A stretch of 64,000 nt of DNA from Thermoproteus sp. CP80 (GCF_002077075.2 NZ_LCWM02000002.1:1-64000), one strand, 5' to 3'; positions 1-8,683 are shown, counted from the first letter of the stretch. Notes: a model not told the origin generated them from the sequence alone. Program-made: numbers and translations.

Positions 1-1144
1 TGAGCCGTCCGGCCCTGATGGCGGGCGCCAGAGCGCCCAGCATGTTGACTGTGACGACGAGCGCGGCGGTCGCCAGCCCTATATTCCAGGGCACGCTCAG
101 AGAGGGGCTCGCTCGAGAGAAGGCGCCGCGGGGGGCGGCCGTCTGCGGGAAGAAGCTTATCGGGATGAAGCTCAGCAGTATCAGCGCCACGACGCCCGCC
201 GCTATGCCTATAGCCGCTATTATTAGGGCCTCGTAGAGCATCATGGCGGTTATCTGCCTTCTCTTGAAGCCAACGGCCCTCAGTATGCCGAACTCCTTGG
301 TTCTCTGCAGCACCGATATCGTCATCGTGTCGTAGAGCCAAAGCGCCGTTATGACGGTAGAGACGCCCGACACTATGCCCAGGAACAGCTCCAGCCCTGT
401 GAAGAACTGGTTGACCGTCTGAACTAGGGACTGGAGGTTGAGTACCTCGGCGTTGGGGTACACCGCCTTGAGCAGATTCTGCACCTCGTCGAGGTATTGG
501 GCGCTCTTCAGCGACACGACGATCACTCGGTATGTCGAATCTCCCGTGATGGCCCGGAACTGGGACTCGTCTAGGATCACGGAGGTGGTCGTGTCGATGG
601 GGCCTGGATGCTGGGCGGACAGTATGCCGGATATCGCCAAGGTGTAGGATCTCCCGCGGTAGTTCAACGGCAACGGGTCTCCCACGTTGAGCAGCTGGGC
701 TCCGGTGTTTTCATCGAAGGCGACGAAATAGCCGACCAGGGCCAGGCCGCCTCCGACGTTGTTGGACCCGTCGTACACGGCCGACTCCGGCACGATGACC
801 CCTATGCCGTCGCTCGGTATGCCGTAGAGCGTGACCCCTTCGACGACGCCGCTGGGGAGCCTGACCGACGCTATAGCTGATGAGATGGGCACCACGGCGG
901 TGGCGTACGGGGCCACGTAGGTCTTCACCAGCGCGACGTCGGCGTCGGTGAAGCTCCCCAGGACGAACACGTTGTTGACGCCCAGCCCCTCGAAGAGGTT
1001 CAACGCGGAGGATCTGAAGGCGTTGCCCAGGGCCAGGGCTTCGGTGAGCGCCACGAAGGCTATAAACACGCCGACGATCGCGCCGATGGTTCTGCCCTTC
1101 CTCTCCCTCAAGGAGCCCCAGGCCAGCCTCGCCTCGACCAGCAC
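1..1144 (-). CDS. FtsX/MacB-type ABC permease, 3' end cut by window edge
   Basis: Membrane permease of the FtsX/MacB kind, which normally works with a dedicated ATPase; none is visible here, so the substrate is unknown. Read on the minus strand it has an N-terminal membrane helix just after ARLAWGSLRERKGR, a large extracytoplasmic domain, then the family's typical KEFGILRAVGFKRR stretch followed by further membrane helices. It reaches ALAPAIRAGRL at the window edge, so only about ten residues are missing. I chose the GTG at 1144 because a TATA-like AATTTAAGG lies about 22 nt upstream, the spacing seen all through this window. It starts 34 nt after the stop of the upstream flavoprotein gene. 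The family is clear; the role is not. Confidence 0.85.
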   Translation of the reverse strand, partial: MLVEARLAWGSLRERKGRTIGAIVGVFIAFVALTEALALGNAFRSSALNLFEGLGVNNVFVLGSFTDADVALVKTYVAPYATAVVPISSAIASVRLPSGVVEGVTLYGIPSDGIGVIVPESAVYDGSNNVGGGLALVGYFVAFDENTGAQLLNVGDPLPLNYRGRSYTLAISGILSAQHPGPIDTTTSVILDESQFRAITGDSTYRVIVVSLKSAQYLDEVQNLLKAVYPNAEVLNLQSLVQTVNQFFTGLELFLGIVSGVSTVITALWLYDTMTISVLQRTKEFGILRAVGFKRRQITAMMLYEALIIAAIGIAAGVVALILLSFIPISFFPQTAAPRGAFSRASPSLSVPWNIGLATAALVVTVNMLGALAPAIRAGRL

Positions 1145-1177
1145 GAGGCCGGTTGCGGCCCACCTTAAATTCTTTGC

Positions 1178-2128
1178 TCACAACGAGGATACGACGTCGC
1201 GGGCCCAGATATGGTAGAGGCCCTTCAGGTGCACGAGCGGCGTGCCGGTGACCATCCTGTAGGTCAGCCACCTCTTGAAGGAGTCGGCGTCGGTCTGGGA
1301 GCTCCACTCGTCGGGAGATATGTCGATATACCCCCTGCTGATCTCCGACGCTATGGCCTGCGCCACGATCGAGGCCTGCCAGAGGGATCCCCAGCCGATG
1401 GGCGGAAGGCCCAGCTTCAGCAGGGCCGAGTCGCCTATTAGGTACACGCGGTCGTACTGCGTCTCCAAGGTCTCCGGCCTTAAGTCGAGGCCTGCGGCGA
1501 GGGGGTGGGGCCTGACCGCCGGCACGGAGATGTGCAGCTCGTCGACGGCCTTATGGGACGGCGGGTCGTCGGTCACCTCGACGCCCGCCTCCTTGGCCTT
1601 GGCCTTCCAGGGCTCCAGCAGGAATTGATAGTCGTCGGAGACGTAGACCAGGTGGATCGACACCTCCTTGTCGGGGAATCTGGTCTTTACGGCGTAGGCC
1701 ATCTCCTGGAACCCTATCACCGGCGTGAACTCGCTCACCACGAACCGCACCGCCTTGGCCTTCTTCATGAGCCCGTACAGCTTCTCGGAGCCCTCGACGC
1801 TCCAGTACTCAGCCGTCCCCAGCTTGTAGGAGCCGGGAGCCAGCACCACGTAGTCGCCGCACGCCGACTGCGAGCTGGACAGCCTGACGCACCCCCCGTC
1901 CAGAGCCACCGCGTGGTCCCAGACGTGCTTAACCCTCCTCATCTGCGTCAAGGGAAATATCAAGTCCTTGAAGTCCACCAGGCCGCCGTACGCCATAGGT
2001 ATGCCTATGACGAATTCGTGCACTGGCTTGGGCTCCACGAGCAGCACCTCGGCCTCAGTCGCCTGGAGGAGCCTATACGCGAAGTAGATCCCGGCTATCC
2101 CTCCGCCCACCACGACAACCCTCCGCAT
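1178..2128 (-). CDS. FAD/NAD(P)-binding oxidoreductase, NDH-2/SQR-like
   Basis: 316-residue flavoprotein related to type II NADH dehydrogenases and sulfide:quinone reductases. The N-terminus VVVVGGGIAGIYFAYRL is a GxGxxG FAD-binding fold followed about 20 residues later by an acidic strand end (VEPKP); YLIGDSALLKLGLPPIGWG near residue 240 is the second FAD contact (GD) region. True SQRs need redox cysteines; this protein has only one Cys (SACGD), so a quinone-linked or other electron-transfer role is likelier than sulfide oxidation. It is also shorter than the usual 370-430 residues. A paralogue lacking the first 20 residues lies at 18738-19625. The ATG is 25 nt downstream of a TATA box. Family sure, substrate unknown. 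Confidence 0.82.
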   Translation of the reverse strand: MRRVVVVGGGIAGIYFAYRLLQATEAEVLLVEPKPVHEFVIGIPMAYGGLVDFKDLIFPLTQMRRVKHVWDHAVALDGGCVRLSSSQSACGDYVVLAPGSYKLGTAEYWSVEGSEKLYGLMKKAKAVRFVVSEFTPVIGFQEMAYAVKTRFPDKEVSIHLVYVSDDYQFLLEPWKAKAKEAGVEVTDDPPSHKAVDELHISVPAVRPHPLAAGLDLRPETLETQYDRVYLIGDSALLKLGLPPIGWGSLWQASIVAQAIASEISRGYIDISPDEWSSQTDADSFKRWLTYRMVTGTPLVHLKGLYHIWARDVVSSL

Positions 2129-2148
2129 TCAATGTTAAGACCCTAGAG

Positions 2149-2158
2149 GATATAAAAC
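2149..2158 (-). promoter_or_regulatory. TATA box of the flavoprotein gene
   Basis: On the minus strand GTTTTATATC, centred 25 nt before the ATG at 2128. Together with the box at 2174-2182 on the other strand it forms a compact divergent promoter in a 73-nt gap. Confidence 0.7.
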
Positions 2159-2173
2159 TTGTGTAGGGAAAGG

Positions 2174-2182
2174 CTCAAATAG
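2174..2182 (+). promoter_or_regulatory. TATA-like box of the DsbA-like gene
   Basis: CTCAAATAG centred about 24 nt before the ATG at 2202, the usual spacing for leaderless genes in this window. Confidence 0.5.
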
Positions 2183-2201
2183 CGCCTCCATCTCCCGACA
2201 C

Positions 2202-2783
2202 ATGGAGGCTCTGGTCACCCGCGTGGGCGAGAAGGAGAATCCCTACCTGGTGGAGTTCTACGACGTGAACTGCCCGTTCTGCGCCAGGGCCGCTCTGGAT
2301 GTCTGGGGCGACCTCATGTCCTCCGGGGCCTACTTCGAGCTGGTGTATCTGCCGGTCCACTACGCCATCTGGAAGGACGCCGGCTCTCCGAGGACCGCCG
2401 AGGGGTCCTATCTGGCGAACCTCTCCGCGTTCTGCGTGGACGACCCCGTCCAGCGGGTTAAATACATCCTGGAGCTGTTCAAGATAACAGCCTCGGTCCG
2501 AAACGAGCCCAAGGCCATAGAGGAGCAGCTGGAGTACGCCGGAGGCAGATTCGGCGAGTTGAGAAGCTGCGTGAGGGAGAAGGTCGGACGCCTCGCAGAC
2601 GACCCGGAGCTGGCCTACGAGCTCGCCCACGAGTACGCCCTCTCCATAGACGCAGTGGTGACCGGCGTCCCCACCGCCGCCGTGGTGGACCGCGGCAGGG
2701 CCGTGGAGGTGAGGGACGGCTTGGGCGAAGTGGAGGAGCTAATCAAGAAGTATCTCTCCGGCAGGAGGCGAGCGCCTTCCTGA
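2202..2783 (+). CDS. DsbA-like thioredoxin-fold protein with CPFC motif
   Basis: 193-residue protein with a thioredoxin-like start (NPYLVEFYDVNCPFCARA): the CPFC dithiol at about residues 26-29 is the DsbA/thioredoxin-type active site, and TGVPTAAVVD near residue 155 supplies the cis-proline region. No signal peptide is visible, so it is probably a cytosolic disulfide oxidoreductase, in keeping with disulfide-rich proteins of hyperthermophilic crenarchaea. The last codons (KKYLSGRRRAPS) and the downstream sequence are a near-perfect copy of the antisense of the galT 3' end at 8684-8776, so the natural C-terminus may have been replaced. The start is fixed by the TATA-like box 24 nt upstream. 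Confidence 0.8.
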   Translation: MEALVTRVGEKENPYLVEFYDVNCPFCARAALDVWGDLMSSGAYFELVYLPVHYAIWKDAGSPRTAEGSYLANLSAFCVDDPVQRVKYILELFKITASVRNEPKAIEEQLEYAGGRFGELRSCVREKVGRLADDPELAYELAHEYALSIDAVVTGVPTAAVVDRGRAVEVRDGLGEVEELIKKYLSGRRRAPS

Positions 2784-2834
2784 GCCTCTCGGCGGCGTCC
2801 TCCGGCGCGGCGTCCAGAGCGTATGCCCCCGCCC
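2742..2834 (-). pseudogene. galT 3'-end fragment, copy A of a 93-bp direct repeat
   Basis: Positions 2742-2834 match 8684-8776 at 87 of 93 bases, the first 54 being identical. In the galT frame (minus strand) this copy reads AYALDAAPEDAAERLRK and ends ASCRRDTS-stop, against IYTLDTTPEDTAERLRK in the intact galT. It is therefore a detached piece of a galT C-terminus lying antisense across the end of the DsbA-like gene. Both copies point the same way and lie 5.9 kb apart, bracketing the region 2.8-8.7 kb. Confidence 0.85.
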
Positions 2835-2880
2835 GCCTCGCCGTTGCGCGTCCCGCATTTTTATACGCGGATGAAATGTC

Positions 2881-3270
2881 ATGGAGGCCATGGGCTTCGG
2901 CCTTGCCAGGGAGATCCTCAAATACGCCGAGGAGGAGCTCGGAAAGGCCTTGAGGCTCAACGACGCCTTTCTGTACAGAAACGCCGCCGATAAGGCCTTC
3001 CTAGCCCTCGTGGTGGCGGTCAACGCCTACATAGGCGTCGTCGAGGGCGTCGAGCCGGTCAGCCACGGCGAGAGGAGGAAGATCTTGAGGAAGATCGGCA
3101 GGGAGGATCTGAGGGCCCTCTACAGCGACCTCATGAAGACCCTACACGAGGAGGCCTTCTACCAAGGCGTCTACCAGCCGGACGAAGTGGAGTACGCCGT
3201 GAGGAAAGTCGAAGAGGTCGTGGCGCAGCTCGAGGAGGAGGCCAAGAGGAAAGCCGCCGGACAGCGCTAG
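2881..3270 (+). CDS. PaREP1/HEPN-like helical protein
   Basis: Small all-helical protein of up to 129 residues (AREILKYAEEELGKAL, then RNAADKAFLALVVAVNAY), a pattern typical of the PaREP1 and HEPN-type proteins that are numerous in Thermoproteales. I see no clear HEPN RNase motif (R followed by 4-6 residues and H), so a catalytic role is not supported. A TATA-like TTTTATAC at about 2859-2866 sits 27 nt before the second ATG (2890), which may be the real start (MGFGLAREI). No nucleotidyltransferase partner follows; the next 466 bases hold no recognisable gene. Confidence 0.7.
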   Translation: MEAMGFGLAREILKYAEEELGKALRLNDAFLYRNAADKAFLALVVAVNAYIGVVEGVEPVSHGERRKILRKIGREDLRALYSDLMKTLHEEAFYQGVYQPDEVEYAVRKVEEVVAQLEEEAKRKAAGQR

Positions 3271-3736
3271 GCTCGCCCGCCGCGTCGTGGATGCGAAGGC
3301 CGTCTGACGGACGCCCCCCGCCAGCTGAGCGGTCACGTCGATGGACTCCTGCGCCATCCGCCAACGCGCGCCGCCGTACTCCGGGGCTCGGCGGCATCTT
3401 AACGCGGGGGGCAGTAGCCGTAGACCCGCTCTGGCTGGCGTATGCGGCGACTGCTTTTATCCCTCAAGACGCGGGGATCTTCTGCGGTATAGGCGGAGCG
3501 ACTCGTATCGGCCCCATGTCGAGAGGCCCTCGCCGACTCGGGCTCGGCTGAACGCATAGCCGAGGGGGATATGGCGACATACGTGATTCCTTCGATCGAC
3601 TATAGCCGTCTGTCCGTACCGAGCCGCTCCATAGGGAGGTCCTTGAAGGGGCCGAGGGATGTCTGCGACGTGTTGGCTGGTCGCCGTCAAAGACGGCGGC
3701 CGTCTGCGTCGGTGGCCGGCGCCATCGGCGGCTCGG
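3271..3736. other. 466-bp stretch without a recognisable gene
   Basis: Short ORFs occur in several frames but none shows family-like sequence or a TATA box at the usual spacing. It lies between the PaREP1-like gene and an orphan membrane protein inside the interval bracketed by the galT-tail repeats, and may be decayed coding DNA. Confidence 0.5.
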
Positions 3737-4657
3737 CTAGAGCGGCGCCTCGGCCACAGCGCCGCGCCTCCAGGGCCTGTCTATGACGAGCCTCGCCTTG
3801 TAGTTGCCGAGGCCCAGGCCCCATATCTGGCCCTGCTCTATGCCTATCTTTCTAGCCGCCGAGGGACTGACGGCGCCCCTGAGCACGTAGACGCCGGGTC
3901 TGCCGGCCACGGGGACGGCCCCTGTGGACAGCCCGCCTCTGCTCTCGGCCAATCTGGTCTTGAGCTTCTTCGGGCCCAGATCGGCGGCCATCTCCACGCG
4001 GGCCGACCTGGCCCTCACGGGCCGGAACTCGAGCGCGGCCTCGACCGCGCCGCCTCTCACCCGCACCTCCGCCTTGGCGTAGTCTCCCTCCTCAGTATGG
4101 AGGCTGAGCTCCGCCGGCCCTCTGTCGCGGACCAGGCTGGGCGTTACGGCGGCGATGTGGTAGCCCGGGCAACAGCCGTCCCGTATCTCGTAGGCCGGAA
4201 GCCAGAGGAGGAGCCAGTCGTGCCCCGCGGCGGCGAGATACCCCGAGGCGTGGCCCCAGTCGAACGCCTCGAACATCCGCGCGTCGCCGCTAGGCTCGAA
4301 TCGGTAGTCTTGTCTGCTGTATTCCCCAGCCAAGTCGAAGTAGGAGTACACGTAGCCAGGCGCGGCGAGGAGAGGCCTCCTCAGCACCCCGTCGCATCCA
4401 ACCGAGTCGAGCAACGCCGTCAACCGCCTCCTGTCTCTGTCGTAGAGCAGGGCGCTGGCCGCCGCGGCTGCCGCGACCGCGGCGAAGCCGGCCGGGATAG
4501 ACAGCGCGGAGATCATCAGACCGACGATGGCCGAGACCGGCAGTATGGACGCCGGCAGGCTGGCGGGGTGGGTCAGCAGCTTGATGCACGTCGCGCCTCC
4601 TGCCTCCGACACGCCGTTGCCATCGGCGCCAGGGGCATCGGCCTGGAGGGCCTCCAT
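3737..4657 (-). CDS. Orphan membrane-anchored protein
   Basis: I do not recognise this protein. From the ATG at 4657 it has 306 residues: a soluble N-terminal tail, two hydrophobic helices (about residues 30-75, SILPVSAIVGLMISALSIPA and an alanine-rich segment), then a charged link (DRDRRR) and a largely beta-type domain of some 220 residues. The open frame continues to 5062, but the upstream part lies in a different, decayed ATPase gene and is low-complexity, so I do not include it. No TATA box is placed well for 4657; a start at the internal ATG of LMISALSIP is possible. Codon use resembles the neighbours. Low certainty on the start, moderate that it is a gene. Confidence 0.55.
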   Translation of the reverse strand: MEALQADAPGADGNGVSEAGGATCIKLLTHPASLPASILPVSAIVGLMISALSIPAGFAAVAAAAAASALLYDRDRRRLTALLDSVGCDGVLRRPLLAAPGYVYSYFDLAGEYSRQDYRFEPSGDARMFEAFDWGHASGYLAAAGHDWLLLWLPAYEIRDGCCPGYHIAAVTPSLVRDRGPAELSLHTEEGDYAKAEVRVRGGAVEAALEFRPVRARSARVEMAADLGPKKLKTRLAESRGGLSTGAVPVAGRPGVYVLRGAVSPSAARKIGIEQGQIWGLGLGNYKARLVIDRPWRRGAVAEAPL

Positions 4658-4899
4658 AAAGGGCCCGAGCCCGGCCAGGCGCGGCCGACCTGCGGCAGAG
4701 GCGGCGCGCCCCTCGGCGTCTAGACGAGGCCGGGATGCATAACGCCGATCCGTCCGCGCCGAAGCGTCGGACGTAGGCTCGCCGGTCCCGACTCTACGAT
4801 GCGGGCTGGACAGCGCGATGGGGCCCGCGATGTCCAGGCGACCCGGCCTCACGGACGCTCCGATCCGGCTGTTTAAGACATTGACGCCAGCGGCAGAGA

Positions 4900-5118
4900 A
4901 CCGCTGGGCCTTGCGATTGCTCCTCTTCATCAGATCTGACTTCCTCAACACGGAGGTCTTCCCAACTCTCCTCACGCCGAGGCGCGGAATTAACGGCGGC
5001 ATCCCCTCACATAGCGGCCTACCGCCTCCAGCCCGGCGGATCCATCGAACAGCTCGGCCCACCTCTCCCTAAGCCTCGGGTCGAAAAACGCGCGCCCACA
5101 TGCGTTGCCCACGTCCAT
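4900..5118 (-). pseudogene. Frameshifted 5' remnant of an archaeal AAA-type ATPase
   Basis: On the minus strand the frame from 5118 reads FFDPRLRERWAELFDG and EAVGRYVRG, then hits a stop at 4990. A neighbouring frame continues with LIPRLGVRRVGKTSVLRK, a Walker A motif (GVRRVGKTS). Archaeal ATPases of the DExx/MJ-type family have exactly this order (FDPRPKERREELFDRE, then GVRRVGKTSL), so this is one gene broken by a frameshift. Nothing of the Walker B or sensor regions follows. A TATA-like AATTTATTATC at 5130-5140 sits 24 nt before the GTG at 5112, so the promoter survived the gene. Confidence 0.72.
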
Positions 5119-5154
5119 ATGCGTCGGCGGATAATAAATTCAGCGGTCCGCCTT

Positions 5155-5973
5155 CTAGGCCTTGCCGCCTGTGCCGAGCGCCAATAGGCCTCTTATGAAG
5201 TAGCGGCCCAACGCCACGAAGACGAGGAGGGGCGGTAGCGACGCTATAAGCGCCGCGGCGTACATCTGGTTGTAGACGTTGCCCGTCTGGCCCGTGAAGC
5301 TGAAGAGGGTCAACATGACGTGTTTCCCGTAGCCTCTGGTGAGCACCAGAGGTATGAACAGGTTGTTCCAGCCCTGTATCGTCAGGAATATGGCTGTGGA
5401 GACGTAGCCGGGGCCCATAAGGGGCAGAACCACGCTTCTGAATAGCGTGAAGTCCGAGGCGCCGTCTATCTCGGCGGCCTCCACCACTTGTCTGGGGAGG
5501 GCCGTCATGAAGATAAACATCATCAATGTGGCGAATGGGATGTAGAAGATCGAGAACGCCAGGGCTAGGCCCGGCAACGTGTTGTATAGGCCTAATGTCT
5601 TCATGAAGTCGACGAGGGGGACCAAGGCCACTTGGTAGGGCAGATAGGTCGCCACGGCGATCCCGGTGATCAGCCCATCGCGGATGGACCCCGCAAGCCG
5701 CATCAACGCGTAGGCCCCCATGGCCCCTACGAACGCCGCCGCCAACGCCACCGGGATCACCACGATCGCGGTGTTCAACAGGGGCACGGCCAGGCGACCC
5801 GCCGCCGACGCTAGGTTGCTGGGGTCGATGGCGGTGGGCGGGGACAGGACTGAGGACGTCATCACCTCGGACAAGTTCTTGAGGGAGCCGACCACCATGG
5901 CGTAGAGCGGAATCGCCCAGACGGCCCCCATGGCTATTATGATTAGATACGAGACGACTACGCGGGCCTTCAT
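5155..5973 (-). CDS. Sugar ABC transporter permease, MalG-like
   Basis: Inner subunit of a carbohydrate uptake (CUT1) ABC transporter: about six membrane helices and the cytoplasmic EAA loop EAAEIDGASDFTLFRS followed by LPLMGP, which contacts the ATPase. 272 residues from the ATG at 5973, a normal length for the family. The start overlaps the stop of the MalF-like gene (ATGA), which suggests translational coupling; an upstream GTG at 5985 is also open. It is the last gene of the binding protein-permease-permease operon; the ATPase is probably the one at 10777-11886, about 2.5 kb beyond the binding-protein gene. Confidence 0.93.
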   Translation of the reverse strand: MKARVVVSYLIIIAMGAVWAIPLYAMVVGSLKNLSEVMTSSVLSPPTAIDPSNLASAAGRLAVPLLNTAIVVIPVALAAAFVGAMGAYALMRLAGSIRDGLITGIAVATYLPYQVALVPLVDFMKTLGLYNTLPGLALAFSIFYIPFATLMMFIFMTALPRQVVEAAEIDGASDFTLFRSVVLPLMGPGYVSTAIFLTIQGWNNLFIPLVLTRGYGKHVMLTLFSFTGQTGNVYNQMYAAALIASLPPLLVFVALGRYFIRGLLALGTGGKA

Positions 5974-6803
5974 ATCCTCAGCCACTTCCTGAAGCCGAAC
6001 ATGGAATACGGTATGACTATGGCCGCCGATAGGGCCAGGATCACGACGGCCGTGGCGCTGGCCGTGGCGAAATACAGCGTCGCGAACTTAAAGAAGGTAT
6101 ATATCACTAGGGTGGACACGAAGGGGTTGAGGAAGAGCATGGTGTAGGGCAGGTCGAACATCTGCAGGGCGAAGAGCGTGTAGAACACGGTGGCTATTAT
6201 CAGAGCTTGTCTCGACTGGGGCAGCACGACCCGCAGCATCACGGAGAGGGTGCCGGCCCCGTCTATATAGGCGCTCTCTATCTGGGACCTATCCACGTTG
6301 TAGAACATGGCGAGGTAGAAGAGGACGCCCAATCCGGCGTACACCCAGACGGAGACCAGCGCCGCGCTCCAAAACGCGTTGTCGCCCTGTAGCCAGAGTA
6401 TCTTGGCCCCCAGCGCCGCGTCTATACCCCTATCGGGGTCGAAGAGCCAACGCCAGATTATGCCGGACGCCGCGAGCGAGACCGCGAGGGGGTATATGAA
6501 GAAGGCCGTGGCCGCGTTTCTGGCCCGCAGGCTCTCGATGTTGTATATGGCCGACGCCACCAATATAGCGATGAGGTTCCCGGCCGCGACCAGCACGACC
6601 ACCCACAACAGAGTCCTCGCCAACGCCGACACGAAGTCCGGGTCCGAGAACAGGGAGGCGAAGGTCTCCAGGCCCACGAGCTGGGGGCGAGGATGCAGTA
6701 TGGAGTAGTTGGTTATGGAGATATAGACGTTCCAGAGCATGAAATAGTAAAGGACGCCCGCGAAGAAAAGGGCTGGGATCAAGAAAAAAAGTTGTGTTTT
6801 CAT
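5970..6803 (-). CDS. Sugar ABC transporter permease, MalF-like
   Basis: 277-residue CUT1-type permease with about six membrane helices starting from LFFLIPALFFAGVLYYFML and an EAA-type loop ESAYIDGAGTLSVMLRV followed by LPQSR. It pairs with the MalG-like subunit, whose gene overlaps its 3' end by four bases, and starts right at the stop of the solute-binding protein gene (ATG at 6803, previous stop at 6805). Short for a MalF (which often carries an extra periplasmic loop) but typical for archaeal and Gram-positive sugar permeases. Confidence 0.93.
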   Translation of the reverse strand: MKTQLFFLIPALFFAGVLYYFMLWNVYISITNYSILHPRPQLVGLETFASLFSDPDFVSALARTLLWVVVLVAAGNLIAILVASAIYNIESLRARNAATAFFIYPLAVSLAASGIIWRWLFDPDRGIDAALGAKILWLQGDNAFWSAALVSVWVYAGLGVLFYLAMFYNVDRSQIESAYIDGAGTLSVMLRVVLPQSRQALIIATVFYTLFALQMFDLPYTMLFLNPFVSTLVIYTFFKFATLYFATASATAVVILALSAAIVIPYSMFGFRKWLRI

Positions 6804-6804
6804 G

Positions 6805-8289
6805 CTAGGAGGTGGCGTTGCCCCAGAACTTGTTGTTGGGGAAGCCCATGTACCAGCCGCTCCACTCCTGCCTCTCGGTGGAGAGCGCTTTCGCCACGGT
6901 CGAGTACCACAGATCCGCCCTCCCTGTCTGCGTCAACACGACCACCTGCTGCAGTAGGTTCTGCCATACGTCGGAGAACAAGCCGCCGTGGGTCAACGAG
7001 AAGACGTAGAACCTCGCGTCGCGGTACTGCTGGGCCTCCCACTGCTGCACAGTGGTCGGGTAGATAGATGCGCTGATGTTCTTGTAGGTGGCTATGGAGC
7101 CCTTTATTGGGTTGAATATGGCCTGTCCTCTAGGCCCGGCGAAGAACGTGGCGAACTCTATGCCGTACTGAGCCTCGGGCCCTACGGGCACGGCCACCGA
7201 GTCTATGACGAGGCTGTAGACGCCCTGCGTGCCGGGGAACGGGGCGAACACTATGTCGCAGTTGGGCGTTATGTTGTCGACCGGACACATGGTGACGTTA
7301 GGATACACGTTGTGTATCAAGCCGACCGCCCAGTCGCCGTCGACATGGGCGATGGCCTTGCCCTGCACCACGTCGGCGACGGCGCCCGTCCAGTCGACGC
7401 CGGCCCAGTCAGGCGAGAGGTACTTGGTCAGGTTGAGGTAGAGCTGGGTGGCTTGGACTATGGAGGGGTCGTTCGGCGGCAACGTGCCGTATAGGAATTG
7501 CATGAACTTGTAGGGGCCTGCCACGGCGAGGAATACGTTCTCCCATGTCTGCAACAGAGTGAACTGGTCGGCGCCGCCCAAGACTAGGCAAGGTATGCCG
7601 GCGGCGGCCGCCTTCTGACACATCGCTATGAGGTCCTGGACCGTCGTAGGCACGGATGCGCCGATTTTGTCGAGTAGATGTTTGTTGTACATTATCAAGT
7701 TGGCCCTATGTACATCCACGGGAAGGGAGTACATGGCCCCGTTGAGGGAGCAGGACCAGGCTACGCCGGGGCCCTGCTGTATCAGCCCTATCTGTTGGGC
7801 GTAGGAGGTCATGTTGACGAAGCTATTGGCGCCGTTGGGGGCGGCGTATATGTAGCTTATCATCTCGGGGCCGCAGTGCACTTGGAAAGCGGCCGGCGGC
7901 TTGCCCGCCTGTATCAACGTGAGTATCGCTATCTTCGCGTTGACGCCGGCCCCGCCCGGCACAGCAGTCTTCTCGACGTTTATGCCGTAGAGTTTGGTGA
8001 AGTTGCCTATGACCGCGTCTATGGCGAACCTCTCCAAGCCAGCCCACCAGGTATAGAAAGTTATCGTAGCAGGGGCGGTAGTCGTAGCGGTGGTGGCAGT
8101 CGCCGGCTGGGTAACTGTGACCGTCACCGTCGTGGGTTGGCCGCTTACGGTCACCACCGAGGTCGTGATGAGGGATGTGGTCACCGTGGTCGCCGGCGGG
8201 GCGGGGGCTGGTGGCCTCGCCAGGAGGGCGGCGATTATGGCCACAATTATTACTACCACCACAATGCCTACAACTAGACCTGTGCGCAT
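6805..8289 (-). CDS. Extracellular sugar-binding protein of ABC transporter
   Basis: Membrane-anchored substrate-binding protein of the MalE/family 1 type, 494 residues from the ATG at 8289. The N-terminus is a hydrophobic anchor (TGLVVGIVVVVIIVAIIAAL) followed by a Pro/Thr/Val-rich linker (VTTSLITTSVVTVSG and similar) that probably holds the protein off the membrane and may be glycosylated. The binding domain starts at ITFYTWWAGLERFAID. A TATA box (CTTAATAA, 8311-8318) lies 25 nt upstream of this ATG, which is why I prefer it to the TTG 15 nt upstream. The sugar is not readable, but GalK and GalT nearby make a galactoside plausible. Confidence 0.92.
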   Translation of the reverse strand: MRTGLVVGIVVVVIIVAIIAALLARPPAPAPPATTVTTSLITTSVVTVSGQPTTVTVTVTQPATATTATTTAPATITFYTWWAGLERFAIDAVIGNFTKLYGINVEKTAVPGGAGVNAKIAILTLIQAGKPPAAFQVHCGPEMISYIYAAPNGANSFVNMTSYAQQIGLIQQGPGVAWSCSLNGAMYSLPVDVHRANLIMYNKHLLDKIGASVPTTVQDLIAMCQKAAAAGIPCLVLGGADQFTLLQTWENVFLAVAGPYKFMQFLYGTLPPNDPSIVQATQLYLNLTKYLSPDWAGVDWTGAVADVVQGKAIAHVDGDWAVGLIHNVYPNVTMCPVDNITPNCDIVFAPFPGTQGVYSLVIDSVAVPVGPEAQYGIEFATFFAGPRGQAIFNPIKGSIATYKNISASIYPTTVQQWEAQQYRDARFYVFSLTHGGLFSDVWQNLLQQVVVLTQTGRADLWYSTVAKALSTERQEWSGWYMGFPNNKFWGNATS

Positions 8290-8310
8290 AGGGTTTATAA
8301 CCAAAATGAC

Positions 8311-8318
8311 TTATTAAG
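8311..8318 (-). promoter_or_regulatory. TATA box of the sugar-transport operon
   Basis: CTTAATAA on the minus strand, centred 25 nt before the ATG of the sugar-binding protein. Confidence 0.65.
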
Positions 8319-8581
8319 ATTGTTGTCGACGCTAGCCTAGTTTAGACCCCATAGGATCGTTCTGTATACAGACGGAAGTTGGGACAACCGGCGAATATAA
8401 AAGTGTTTTCAGAGACTAATCGGTTCTTATACATTTTGAAGTGGTGGGAAAAAGACTACTATGTCTGGGTCCTTGTTGGGGGTCTTCATGATGAGGAGTC
8501 TATGCCCGCTACGGCCATCAGTATGAGGCTGACGCCCCGGCGCTTTGTACCTCAATATACTTTTCCCATACATGGACTTGA
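8319..8581. other. Intergenic stretch between sugar operons
   Basis: About 260 AT-richer bases. A 71-codon frame (8379-8594, plus) has no recognisable similarity and no usable promoter. ATGATGA at about 8488 and CTGA at about 8529 resemble C and D boxes, but the inner C'/D' pair is missing, so I do not call an sRNA. Confidence 0.4.
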
Positions 8582-8605
8582 GAAAATTAAATAAAAATTA
8601 TAAAG
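8582..8605 (-). terminator. T-rich terminator of the galK-galT operon
   Basis: Downstream of galT on the minus strand the sequence becomes TTTATAATTTTTATTTAATT, a run of T tracts of the kind that ends transcription in archaea. It lies about 80-100 nt after the galT stop, and no gene continues past it on that strand for about 290 nt. Confidence 0.6.
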
Positions 8606-8683
8606 ATCTACTTCTCTCGGCGTGTGGCCCAGGGCGGCACGAGGCGGTGACGGCGAGGAGGGCTCTCGAGGTTGCTGTCCCCG

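Noticed and set aside
711-1307. 198-codon minus frame across the FtsX gene and the flavoprotein 3' end
   Set aside because: Arg/Gly-rich out-of-frame reading; the adjacent frame gives a clean FtsX permease with membrane helices.
4658-5062. N-terminal 135 codons of the long minus frame ending at 3737
   Set aside because: Contains the P-loop piece of a decayed ATPase plus low-complexity sequence; not a natural extension of the membrane protein.
8379-8594. 71-codon plus frame and a possible C/D box RNA
   Set aside because: No family resemblance, no promoter at the right distance; C box and D box present but no inner C'/D' pair.
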